A DNA stretch of 64,000 bases from Diphasiastrum complanatum (Eukaryota; Streptophyta; Lycopodiopsida; Lycopodiales; Lycopodiaceae), in NCBI GenBank assembly GCA_029204225.1, contig CM055104.1:19371295-19435294 (forward strand), written 5' to 3'. Positions 37,801 to 51,300 of this stretch are shown one piece after another. A model generated the notes under the pieces. It did not search any database and was not told the origin of the DNA. It saw only the letters and a program-made list of their open reading frames with translations. The number at the start of each line of letters is the position of its first letter. Within the stretch, counting starts at the first letter, position 1. The translations under genes were made by a program, and so were the position numbers.

Positions 37801-40615
37801 GTCGCTTCCACAGAGGCACACACAGGCACATATCCAACATACACCGTGAAGGATGGTATGTTATTGAGAAATGGAAAGGTTTCCGTGCCAGACGTGAAGG
37901 ATCTTCGTCGTAAGATACTTCAATCAATGCCATGATAGTCCCTGCACAGGGCACCCGGGTATTGACAAGACTAGTGAACTAGTCAGAAGGCATTATTTTT
38001 GGCCACAATTGCAACGGGACGTCAAAGAGTATGTCCAGCGTTGCACGGCTTGTCAGGTGAATGAGGCCGAGCGGGTAAGTCCTCTGGGCTTGCTACATCC
38101 ACTGAAGATTCCTACAGGAAGGTGGAAAAGTATCTCCATGGATTTTATTGTTGGGCTACCCAGGACCCAGACGGGATTGAATTCCGTTATGGTATCGGTA
38201 GACGGATTTTCCAAGATGGCTCATTTCATCGCAATGACCAAGGTCATAGCTCCGCAGGTTGTTGAGTTGTTTATTCAAAATGTCGTCAGGTTGCATGAAC
38301 TTCCGAAGTTTATTGTGTTTGACAGGGATCTCAAGTTTACAGGAAATTTCTGGATTGAGTTGTTCGCCAGGTTGGGAACACAGTTGCACATGAGTAGCTC
38401 CGAGCATCCTCAGACGGATGGTCAGACAGCGAGTGAACCAAGTCTTGGAAGATATGCTTAGGGCATATGTCAGTGGTACGCAAATAGACTGGGTAAAGCA
38501 TTTACCGCTATTGGAGTTTGCATACAACAAGAGACATGTGTCCACTGGATTGAGTCTAAGCTCAATTATGGTTTCAGGCCGCTGAATCCTGCGATCATAG
38601 GAATTCTGCGTAAGGTACCTAGCGTTGTAGAGTTTTTGACTCAGAAGCAACAGAAGCTAGAGATGGCACGAGACAACTTGTCCAAGGCTATAGCCAGGGC
38701 AGAGAGTTCTAGTCAAGAAAATCGTACCTAACAGGAATTTGAGAAAGGAGATTGGGTGTATTTACTAGTCCCTTCGAAGTCGAAGGTGCTACACGCACAG
38801 GAAAGTGCACCAAGTTATCTCCTAGGTATTGTGGACCATGGTTGATTATTAAGAAGGTTAGCGAAGTAGCTTATAAGCTTCAGCTACCTGTGGGATGCAA
38901 GGTGCATCCAGTGTTTCATGTCAGCAAACTGAAGAAATGTCGATAGCCTGGTGGAAGGTCTAGTGTCTCTGGAGGAGACAGATACCACAGGTTATGGGCC
39001 AGAAAGAGTCCCGGATCGGAGGGAGTGACGATTGAGGAATCGTCTTCTTCAGGAGTATCTACTGACGTGGAAGGGGCATTCTTTATCTTATGTTACCTGG
39101 GAGACTCGCCAGGCGTTGCGGAAGTCATACCCAGAGTTTGTCATCCAGAGGTCGCACAACAAATGTAGTCCATTTTCAAACCACAATGTTTGCAGAGGAG
39201 TTTTGGACATGGTTGGATGAGCTTGTAGAGGTTCTTCGACCTGCCTTCTATTTGTTCCGCCTAGCAAACCGAGAGGTGCACTCTCGATTTCATATACAAG
39301 TTCATGAACCGCACTAGCGAAGCGCTTCAAAAATTGGCTTGGACAAGGAAAGGTATTATTCCTACTTTCTTGTTTCATTTCTGCTTTACTTTTGTGCTTT
39401 GAAACACCACGTCGACTAATTATTTGCAATGTGACTTGCACAGGAAGGAGGAGCTCCTCTGTGTTTGGGAGAGGAGATGGGACTATTTCCAAAGACCCAT
39501 ATGTATCCCTCTGGCTGCTCTGCCTCTAGAAATCCATTCAAGAATGCACTCTTCACATTCATTTATTGAATATCCCATCCAAATTGGAAATTGGTGCAAA
39601 AATTTCTTCATAGTCAATCCCTTCCTGTTGCACATAACCTTTTGCCACCAATCTTGCCTTATGCTTATCTATAGAACCATCCGATTTGTACTCAGTTCTA
39701 TAGACCCACTTGCATCCAATGGCCTTGGTAGCTGAACAAGTCTCCAAGTCTTGTTCTTCATGATTGAGTTATACTCCTCATCTGTAGCTTCCCTCCAAAT
39801 GTCGTCGTTTTTCAACCTCCCTGAAAGTAGATGGATCCTTGGCTTCCAATATTCTGACCATATATGCAAAATGTACATCTCCATCCTCATGATGATCCTC
39901 TTGTCGATCATGATCTTCATGTTGCTTTTCAAGTCTAGCCGATCTCCTAGTCCCTTGTGTACTGGACTCTCCTTGTCCCAAAATGACACTATCCTTGATA
40001 GTTTCATAGTATTATCTAGACAATCTTCTAGTATCTGATGTAGGACACTTCCTACCTGGTGAAGTAGGAGGTGAATAAGTATCCCATGTACTTGATCTCT
40101 CCTTCCTTTTTTCTTTCTCATCAATGGTCAGTTTAGGTACTTGGATTGGTGTAGGCAATATATGTGTCAATTCAAGCTCCTGTAATGACTCGTCACACAA
40201 AATAGGAATTCCTCCACCTTGCTTCCTATCGTAATGTTGCACGCAAGAGAAGAGGGCCACCTAAAGGGAGAGGCAGAGTGGGAGCAGCAGGAGGCAGCCA
40301 AGTTGGTCAGAGGGAGAGACAGGGGACAAGACAAAGGTGAAGGCGGAGGAGGCGGAGTCATGGGCTCACCACAACACATGGTACCCTTAGAGTCATTTTT
40401 AGAGTCCTTGTTTAGTAGTGCCATAGAATCCGATGATTCGGACTACGAGTTAGATGACGAGTCGTGATTGTACAGTGTACTATTTCCACAATGTTTATCA
40501 AGCATCATTGTACTCCATTACAGTGGCATGCGGCCCGACAATATATATTGTCATATTTTTACATGCGTGCATGTTTCAATATGGTTTACTTAAGTATGGT
40601 TTGTTATGATTTTAC

Positions 40616-40653
<38 letters not shown>

Positions 40654-40998
40654 CGAAACCACTACTTTAAAAAAGATGAGAATCAGCCATCAGTCAAAAA
40701 AGCATTGCACAAGCGATAACAATGTGGAGAGCATTGATAAGTTAAGTACTTGTCTCTTGGTAACATTGAACAACATTGATAGGTAAGGTTTACGCCAATG
40801 TCGATGTCGACAATCGCACCAACGAGCTCCACTTCAAAGATTTCCACTTTTGCTAACATTGTCTACTTTTCTTGGATCATTTCTTGAGCAGGTCTGTTGT
40901 TCCATAGAGGCTTCACGTTTTTATCCTCAAACATTAAGGTCTCATGGAGTTTGTTGTCTCTATTAAGGAAGTTAAAACATCATGTAGTGGATCTAATT

Positions 40999-41039
<41 letters not shown>

Positions 41040-42277
41040 GGCTTGCAAGTATGATCTATATTAAAACAATGTAGCTACAATATCTCTTATTGCGTAAGTT
41101 TGTGTCGGTATCAAGATAATTAACTTGGCAAAGGCACAAATCTTAAGCCCTCTACTTGACAATTCAACTATTATAAAGAAATGCACCCATGTTCAATGCA
41201 TGGTCCTCAAGCTTAAGGCCTCGATTCAATCAACCTCAAACTTTCCAAAGTACATCCAACAAAGGTAGTTAAAAGCTCATAACTCATACACATCCTTAAG
41301 CACATGTTATGTTTGGGTTACACTCTAATCCCTCACTATCTACAATGTGTTAATGGAAATATTTGAATAAATTCGAAAGCACGATTTCTATTTGCATCGA
41401 CTCCATTTAACCAAATATTGAATGTGAGACAATTATGTGTTGATAATTAGCAAGCAGTGCTTTTAATCTCTTTAAATAAAAAACCATTTTCTTGAAAAAA
41501 GGTTGTGAATTACCACAAGTTTGGGCTAAAATTACATAATCCACATACTACAATCAAAAGGAGTTGCTTCTTGATACAAGTATTTGTGAGCATGAGAGAG
41601 AGAGACAGAGAGAGACTCACTTGTGATTCTAAAGGTGGGAATGAGCGCTTCTGCAAAAAAGCCAAGGCAGCAATGTAAGGGGAGTACCATATAAATGCTG
41701 AAGTTTGCAAACTTGAACATTTTCACTAGAAAAGCTTACAACACTAACATAAGAAACTTAGGTATCATGAGTGAAATTATTCAAACTTATTTTACAACAA
41801 AGAGCAAGCCACTATTAGTGGTTTTCTACCTCTTTAGGATTGGCCTTTTTAAATCTGAAAGAATCAACGGTTCAGGCGGTTCAAAAATGGGGTCAAAGAC
41901 ACAAAGAAATTCGGTCTACTTTTTATATGCCAAATATTTTACAAAAAATTGTTAAGAGGAACTAGAAAACAATGCTTTGTCTTGCATTTCACATGGCTTA
42001 CTTCTTAGTACTACTTAAATGAGATATAGAATCATTTGCAATGGTCAATCTCAAGTGCTAACTCTCGAGTGCACACAATAATTGACTAAATTTGTCAAGA
42101 TACAAATCTAAATATAACGACATTAAAAAATTGAATATAACGATGATACAAACTTAAATATGACCATGTGGCATTATCCATTTAACATTAATGATAAACA
42201 AGATTCAAACTTGAAAATAACCCTGATCCATTATCCATTATCCATAATAGAGCCAAATAAGTAAGTCACAAAAGATC

Positions 42278-42335
<58 letters not shown>

Positions 42336-45300
42336 GTAGGGCCTCACTTCCTTGTCTATGGCCAGGAAAGGTAAGGGGAGCCCACGCTCCCCCCCCCCTC
42401 ACTGACTTCTACTCGTGCCAGGCGTCTTCTCCATTGGCCCATCCTTCACCTCCATCGCTGGATGGCCAGGTGCCTCCTTCATCCTCATCGCGGGTCTCCA
42501 TCGATGAAGCCCCAGGGTCCACCAGCGATGCATCCAGCTCCACCAGCGCTGCAGCTTCACTGTCCCCTAGCGCTACAGCTCCTTCACTGTCCACCAGCAC
42601 TGCATCCAGCTCCACCAGCGCTGCAGCTTCACTGTCCCCTAGCGCTACAGCTCCTTCACTGTCCACCAGCGCTCCAGATTCCATCATTACAAAAGTCCCT
42701 TTCTCGCTGTCCACCAGCGCTACAGAGGCCCTCACTATTGTTTCCAATCCGTATGCAACTGCTTCCAATGCTGCTCAGAGCCCTAATGATGGTACTGCTG
42801 CGGTTACAGATGGAGCCATATGCGATATGAAGGATGAGACAGTGTTGCCTACAGTCCATACTCCTTGCCCTCCACCTGCTCACTCCTCTTTCTTGATACC
42901 TGAGATCTATACACCTGCCAAGTCATTTGAGCAATACATTTTCTCTTACATCGAGCAAATAAAAAACGAATCCACCTCTCTACGAAAAGAAATGGGACAG
43001 CTTCAAACGGTCATTCAAACGATGGCCGCTGAACGAGAGATCATGTTAGCCCGGATTACCTCTTTGGAGGCAGCAATAAGTAAACAAGGAGAACCTACAA
43101 AGATTCAAGAGTTGGAAGAGAAGATAAAGCAACATAAGGCTGAGACAAAATTGTGGGCTTCTCTGTTCAAGGAGGATGTTAGGGAGGTACACCATCCTTC
43201 AACCGAGTCATTTCGGCCACCATATCCGGAGAGCGAACGCGAGAATTCAAATCGCTGAATATTAGGGTCCGCGGAGTTGAAGACACCAACAATCCAATGA
43301 CCGAAGCAGCCAGCTTTCTTTCAAGCACACTCTCCCACCACTCCGAAGGGTTGGATAGAGCTTGGAGAACCAAGAGAGACCCTTCTAACCCTCAAACTAC
43401 GGGCCAAGCTTAGAGGGGGGAAGAGGGTAATTTATCGGGATGGCAAGGTTCGATACATTGATCCTCCGAATCCTGACAAATAGGGATTAAGGCCCTTCGG
43501 ACTAGGTAGCGGTTCGGGGGGTCCTTCTCAAGCATTGCGATTGAGGTTATGGAACTGCAATGGCATTCACCCTTCAACTATTGTCGGCTGTTAGAAATAA
43601 ATGACTATGCTAAAGTTAATCCATAGGTTACTTTGACCCAAAAGGTGAAGATTTGTGTAACCATGGGTATTTAGTTATTTAGGCCATCTTAAGTTTGTCT
43701 TAGGTTCAGTTGGACCCAATTTTGGTTACGTACTGACTCGTGGGTCCTTAGTTTAGGGGCCCTATCTTGACTTTTGGGGGTGCCCTACATTTAGTAAGTG
43801 GTTAACCTTAGGGTTTGGTGGCATTTGGTCACATCCAGGTAGAGTACTTAGATGCTCATTGTGTATTCCATTTTTACAGTTTGGCTAAGCATTGCTCTCC
43901 ATTGCTCTTGTTGCTGTTTTCTCTCTCTCTCTCTTAGAGTTGGGCGCCCAGCCTCTTCTCTCTTGTTTTCTGTGGAGATTGATTGATAACTAGATCTTGG
44001 TGACTTGACTCTTGCTTTCCTACATGGTATCAGAGCTACCGGATCTGCAGCAAGCTTGTTTGTTGGCGCCCTACCAGAAGAGGAGCTTCTCTGCTTTTTG
44101 TTGTGAAATTTCATTATCTTGCTGATCTTTTCAAGTGGAGTTTGGATCAGCTTTTTTGTCTCTTTTCAGGTTGAAAGAGGGCGGCCATCAAAGATCTTGG
44201 AGGAGCATTTTGGCACCCAAAAATCAGAATCTCAAATCTGATTTTTATGCAACCAGTTTTCAGCAAGTTTTGTTTGGAGGAGGGCGCCCAAAAATCTGCT
44301 ACTGATTTTTGGTTGTGGTGTCTCCTTATCTTGTTGTTTTTGTTTTCGGGTTTGCATTTGTGTAGGAGGGCGCCCAAAATTCAGCAAACCCTATTCAGGC
44401 TTAGGTCAACTTGTGGCTGGAAATTTGCAATTTCTCAGCAAGTAGTAGGGCGCTTTCAACAGCCCTATTGGAGTGTGTGTTGATCACACTATTTGGCTTC
44501 CTAATTGGGTTTCAGTGTAGGCTTCAATCGAAGCTAACCTAATTTTCAAGAAGCTGGTTTTTTTGTGCAAAAAGACAGCCATCTATCCTTCAACTTTTGG
44601 GCACTTTGGTTGCAGATTGAAAGACATCTTCTGCTCCTACTTTCAGCTTTTTGTTTGCTGCAAATTTTTGAATTGGTTGTGGAAAGGCTCTCTTTCCTAT
44701 CTACTACAAGCTGAAATTTTGTTGGAGGTAATGGCTAAAGAATCGGAAGCTATCGGTTCTTTGTTTAGTGAAGATCGGTTGGATGGCACAAACTACTCCT
44801 TCTGGAGCTACATATGAAGAATCTTCTCATAGCAAAAGGGCTGTGGGATCTGGTCAATAGTGATGAGGAAAGGCCTCCGTCTTTGGCACCTCCTACACCT
44901 CGTGGATCATCATCATCAACATCATCTTCTACATCTTCGGAAGAACAAAAGAAGTGGGATAGAAGGGATGCACATTCACATTCTATGGTTGCTCTTGCTG
45001 CGAAAAGATCTATCTTACCTCATATAGGTCTTGTAAGACATCTAAAAGTGCGTGGGATACACTTTATACTATGTATAGAGTCAAAAATCCAGCAAGAGTG
45101 GTGTATCTTAGAAATCAGCTTTCTTTGTTGAAGATGCAAGAAGGGGATCAAGTGACCAATCACTTGACGAAGATCAAGGATCTTCGTGAGGTGCTTCTCA
45201 ATATTGATGAGATAATTGAGGATGCTCAATTTGTTTCCATTACTCTCAACTCATTACCTTCATCTTATCTTCCATTTGTTTCATCTTTGAGTATCTCTCT

Positions 45301-48300
45301 TAGGGGACAACAACTCTCCTTTGATAAACTTGTTGGGCTGCTTTTTAGAGGAGCAAACGAGGCAAAACTTTGCGGGTGACACTCAACAAGATCAAGCTTT
45401 CTTCACAAAAGGCAAGGGCAAAGGCAAGTCAAAAGGAAAGGGGAATCCTCCTTCCAAGGATGAGCAAAAGCCCGTTGGAGGTCAAAATGTCAACACTCAA
45501 AAGAAGAAAGGGAAGTGCCATTATTGCAAAAGGTATGGGCACTTCATCAAGGATTGTAAGAAGAAGCTTGCGAAAGAGGAGAGTAAAGGAATTGATACTA
45601 GTGCTTCACTTGCTACTTTGGAGCAAGAGCTTGAAGCTAGTGAGGATCTCTTCAACCAGGATTATGCTTTTGTGTCTAGTAGTGCTTCTACTAGTACGAC
45701 TACATCTATGAGGAATTCAGATTCTGTTTTGCAAGTTGCTGATTTTCAGCCCATTAAATGGGTGATTGATAGTGGTGCTACTCGTCATATGACTTCTCGT
45801 AAAGAAGCATTCACTAAATTAGTGAAAGTGCAAAATGGAAGTAAGGTACAATGTGCGGATGATGCATCTTATTCTATTCATGGAATTGGAATTGCAGCCA
45901 TCATTTTGCCTAATGGTGAAGCAAAGTACATTAAGAATGTGCTTTATGTTCCGGGAATCAAGAAGAATCTTCTTTCGGTTTCAACTATGTTGAAGCAAGG
46001 ACTAGTTGTTGAGTTCAAAGAAGATAAGTGTCTTGTCAAGGATCCTAAAAGATCACTCTTGATTATTGTTTCGGGAACAATGCATGCTGACTTATTCATT
46101 ATGGATACCTATGAGCAACGAATTCCCTCTACAAGTCTTGTTGCTTCTACATCACAATCATTGGACTTGGCTGAATTGTGGCACGCAAGGTTTGGGCATC
46201 TCAACTTTGCAAGTTTGAAGAAGCTGAAGACATTTAATATGGTAGAAGACATTCCTACTATTGAGCAACCGGAAGGGCATGTATGCAAGGGGTGCATACT
46301 TGGAAAGTTTCAAAGGAAACCTTTTCCAATTGATGGAACTATAAGGGTTATTGATAAATATGATTTGGTTCATAGTGATGTTTGTGGTCCAATGAGGACC
46401 GAATCCATTGGAAAGTGCATCTATTTTGTGACTTTTATTGATGACTTTTCCCGTTTTACATGGATCTACCTATGAAGGCTAAATCGGAAGTTTTTCAACG
46501 TTTCAAAGATTTTCTAGCAATGGTGGAAAATCAGTTTGGGCATTCTTTGAAGACCCTATGCACCGATCGAGGAGGGGAATACATAAAGAATACATTCGGT
46601 GCATTTCTTCGAGAAAAGGGAATTCTACATCAAATGACAACTCCCTATACGCCTCAACAAAATGGTATTGCCGAGCGAAAGAATCGCACATTTATGGAGA
46701 AGGCCCGTTGCATGCTCAAAGCAAAGGGGCTGCCTCACAAGTTTTGGGCTGAAGCGGTTATAACGGCAGCATACATAAGCAATCGTTGTCCTACTAAAGC
46801 ATTGAAAGTATTAACTCCTTATGAAGTTTGGTACGGCTTATGCTTTTGTTCCAAATAAACTTCGTACAAAGCTTGAGGATAAAGGAGTTAAATGTATTTT
46901 TGTTGGCTATAGTAGTGAAAGCAAAGGCTATAGGCTGTTCAATTTGAGCACTAACAAGATTATTGTTAGTCGTGATGTGCATTTTGATGAAAAGAATTCA
47001 TTGGATGTGGCCCCAACTCATATCTTGAAGGGGGACAACCCACATAGTGTGAATGTTGAAGTTTTTCCAGATTTGGTACCATCTTCTATTGCTAGAGATA
47101 AGGGGCAGCAATCAACCAGTTTCGACCTGCCCAACACCTCATCAAGTTTAGAGCCTAATGTTCATCAAGAACCGCCCATTGTTGCTCATAATCCGCCTGC
47201 AGGAACTGTTGGACAGCAAGGACCAGTTTTGGAAGATCTTGGACAGCCAAGTGCGGTGTCGGAGGATCTTGGACAGCAAATTGTAAGAAAAGGCATGGCT
47301 GTTGGACAGCCCAAAACAGTCCCACGGTGCTGTTGTCGACTTTGCGGGACAACAAAGTAAGTTCATTTTATGATGGAAAGACACGTGCCTCTACAAAATC
47401 AGTCGACTATGCTGATTTTTCAGATTTTGCTCTTACATCTCATGGAGATGTTGCAGAAGAACCTGTTTTCTATGAGCAGGCCAAGGGAGTAAAATGTTGG
47501 GAGGATGCGATGCAAGATGAGTATGACTCACTTATGAAGAACCAGATTTGGGTTCTTGTTGATCTTCCTCATGGGAAGAAGGCAATTGGTTCTAAATGGG
47601 TATACAAAATCAAGTATAAGGCAGATGGTACCATTGAAAGGTACAAGGCAAGGCTCATTGCCAAAGGCGATGCTCAGCAAAAGGGGATTGATTATGAGGA
47701 GACTTTTTCTACTACTGCTCGGATGACTACCGTGAGGGTAGTAACCTCTTTGGCTGCCCACTTCGGTTGGCGTTTGCGGCAACTTGACATAAAAACAGCA
47801 TTTCTCAATGGTGATCTCAATGAGGAAGTGTACCTTCAACAACCTGCTGGTTTTTTTGTTGAAGGCCAAGAAGATAAAGTTTGTCTTCTCAAGAAAACAC
47901 TTTATGGACTGAAGCAAGCTCCGAGGATGTGGTATCAAAAGATACATGCCTACTTTTGTGATCAAGGGTTTACTAATAGTCCTAGCGAATCTACTTTTTA
48001 TGTCAAGCATACTTCAGATTATATCATCATTATTTTGCTTTATGTTGATGATATTATTATAACGGGAAGTAATGAGCAGCAAATTGATGTCGTAATACTT
48101 GATCTTGGTATGGTTTTTGAAACCTCAGATTTAGGCCTATTGCACTTTTATCTTGGTCTTGAATTTGTACAAGAAGGGGCTGGAATTTTCATCTCTCAAG
48201 AACGCTACATTGGGCAGATTTTGAAGCGGTTCAAGATGGAAGATTGCAAGCCGGTTGCTACACCTATGGAGACAGGCCTGAAATTAAGTAGTCAAGGTGA

Positions 48301-51300
48301 TGGTGAATCATTTGACACTACTTTATATTGTCAAGCTATTGGCTGTCTCATTTACCTATGTAATTCAAGACCGAACATTTCTTATAGTGTCTCATTCATG
48401 AGTCAATTCATGCATGCCCCAATGACATCACATTGGAAAGCGTTGAAGAGGATCTTTCGATATCTTCAAGGAACAAGAAGTCATGGACTGGTTTTTCCTG
48501 CTTGTGATGATGCATGTTTGGTTGGTTTTAGTGACTCGGATTGGGGTGGTGATCAAGACACTAGACACTCTACAAGTGGACATTGCTTTTTTTATGGAAA
48601 TTCTGCAATTTCGTGGTCAAGTACAAAGTAGCCCACTGTTGCTACTTCTTCTAGTGAGGCAGAATATAGAGCGATATTTTCAGCCACAACAGAGTGTTTA
48701 TGGCTGAGAAGACTACTTGTTGACATGAAGCTTGACGAGCCCTCAGCCACTCTTATCTTGAGTGATAGTCAAAGTGCTATTGCCATTGCACGGAATCCTG
48801 TTTTTCATGCGAGGACGAAGCACATCGAGATCCATTATCACTTTGTTCGGGAGAGACTTCATGATGGCGACATTTTACTTGAATATTGTCCTACGGAGGA
48901 TAATATTGCAGACCTCTTCACTAAGGCGTTGCCTAGAGTCAGATTTGAAGCTTTATGCAAAGCTTTAAATTTGATACCACGTGTTGGTTTTGTTACATAG
49001 TGAAGATTTCAGTTTTTGCATTGTCATTTAAGGAGGGTGTTAGAAATAAATGACTATGCTAAAGTTAATCCATAGGTTACTTTGACCCAAAAGGTCGAGA
49101 TTTGTGTAACCATGGGTATTTAGTTATTTAGGCCATCTTAAGTTTGTCTTAAGTTCAATTGGACCCAATTTTGGTCATGTACTAACTCGTGGGTCCTTAG
49201 GGGTCTAATTTTGTTTAGGGGCCCTATCTTGACTTTTGGGGGTGCCCTACATTTAGTAAGTGGTTAACCTTAGGGTTTGGTGGCATTTGGTCACATCCAG
49301 GTAGAGTACTTAGATGCTCATTGTGTATTCCATTTTTACAGTTTGGCTAAGCATTGCTCCCCCCATCTGGTGCAAAACTCCTGTAAGCAATCCCACTATC
49401 GTTGTAGAGGTCTACAGCGATAGTTGGATTGCTTACAGGAGTTTTGCACCAGATGGGGCCTATGGGGTGAACATTGGGCAATACAACTATCGCTATAGAG
49501 GGTCTACAGCGACAGTTGGATTGCTTACAGGAGTTTTGCACCAGATGGGGCCTAGGGGTGAACATTGGGAAGTGTTAGAATTAATGGTTAATTGTAGAGG
49601 CCAGCCTGCGTGCTAGAAGGCCTATTTCTATTTTTAGTATAGGTACTATCTATTTTTAGTATAGGTACCTAAGTTAGTACCAATTTTGCTAGAATAGTAT
49701 AGAAATCTATTTTAACCAAGTTAACATAGATTTCTATTGTTACGACTTCATAATTAGCATTTCAATTGCTATTGTAGAAGGATAGCTTTTGCTTTTCATT
49801 GTGGGCAGTCTCTATAAGAGTAGATGGGCGGGCACCTCCATTGTTATCTCAATTTCCAGCTTATGAAGCATAGCTTCTTGCAGTCTCTCTTCTTCCTCAG
49901 CTTGTGGTTGATAATTTGTGTGAGTACTAATAAGATTAGTCTACTCCGATTAGAGAATCTCTTCGATTCTAACAGGAAGACGAAGGTTATGGTCTTCAAC
50001 ACTTCTCAAGCATTCATGCAGTGACAGGAGCTTATTTTTGCTGGACATGTTCTAGAGGTGGTCCCTTCCTATACATACCTGGGGATCCTTTCTTGGGTCC
50101 TACTTTTAGCATGAGACAGGCCGCTACCACTCGACTGGGAAGGGACATCCTCCCTTGTTCAGCTAGAGTGATTTTGTTTCCGGAATGGACGCCTCTTTGA
50201 TACCATTGCCACCCCTACGGCTCTATATGCGGCAGAGGCATGGTGTACAGGTCTCCCCTCTTCAAACTGGGCCAGTCTTTCACGATTACAAACCACCATG
50301 CTAGCTCGGTTGATTCGAGCGAAGCCTTCTGTTCCACACGAGATTCTCCTGGCCGAGTTTGCAGTTCCACCTACACAAATCGAGGTAGCTCTTCAGCTCA
50401 TTACCTACATACAGAGGATACAGGCGTTACCAAAGATAGACAGACGATACATACAGATTGCACTCTCCTCCTCACAATGTCTTCATGATCAGGGCTACAG
50501 ATTATCATGGTTCTCTCAGGCATCTCACCTCCTACTTGAGTCATTGGTATCTCCATCACAGAGCTTCCCTCAAGCACCCATCAGTATATCAGACGATTTC
50601 TCTATCGCGCATATCTAAAGCGGACTTGGCGTAACCAGTTAGAACTTAGGGGCCAGCTTTCTACCGGACCCATTTCTTCAAGCTAGATGCATCAGGGACC
50701 CTGGTCATGCCACGCTACTTGGATTCGGGACTATCACATTGCCTCATATTCACACTGGGACAGCTCAAGGTGTCTTCTCATCAACTAGCTATTGAGACTG
50801 GGAGATTCCATGGCATTCCTAGAGAGGAGCGGATTTGCCAGTTATGCTCTCTAGGTGAGGTGGAGTCTAAGGAGTATTTTATCTTTAGATGCCCTGTATA
50901 CTATGAGATCCGAGGATATCACTGCTTGGTTCGAGACATGCCTACCACTCTAAACACTCTCACAGCCTATGAGGACCCACAATGTGTCGCTCTGATGCTA
51001 CGCGAGATGTTCATATTGCGGAGAGATCTATACGGGACATCCCAACATTTTACCTCACAACCATTGATTACTTCCTTCTTTACTAGGCAGAGATCGTGTG
51101 ATTATGACAACGATGAGGATGATAGCCGCTTACATGTTCATCAAAGACAGTGTACTTCCCACCATCACGTTACTGCTAGGATCACCAGACATCCTACACA
51201 TAGACGTACTACCACACATGCTCATGTTCATAGACGACGCCAACAGGTTCCAGTGCTTTCTCATGTTGCGGCTCGCATTACATCTTTCTACAGCATCAGC

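Larger units (their letters stand above)
43589..49359 (+). mobile_element. Nearly full-length Ty1/copia retrotransposon
   Basis: 5' LTR 43,589-44,024 (TGTTAGAAAT...CCTACA), primer site TGGTATCAGAGC at 44,025, gag from the ATG at 44,731, zinc knuckle [14 protein letters not shown] near 45,518, protease [11 protein letters not shown] near 45,760, pre-integrase [11 protein letters not shown] near 46,176, integrase ([19 protein letters not shown]), RT ([22 protein letters not shown] near 48,035), RNase H ([10 protein letters not shown]), polypurine tract AAGGAGGGTG at 49,030 and a 3' LTR from 49,038 that is cut short at 49,359. Lesions: gag frame shifts near 44,815 and 45,020, a shift near 46,470, a deletion of roughly 60 bp near 46,840, a shift near 47,335 and TAG at 48,629. 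The LTRs differ at 7 sites in about 308 plus a 13-nt indel. Antisense to DGD1, inserted into the LINE. Confidence 0.93.

Noticed and set aside
42409-42768. Minus-strand open frame with Val-Asp-Ser-Glu repeats
   Set aside because: Mirror of the 72-bp duplication in the plus-strand LINE frame, which has the coiled coil and is longer.
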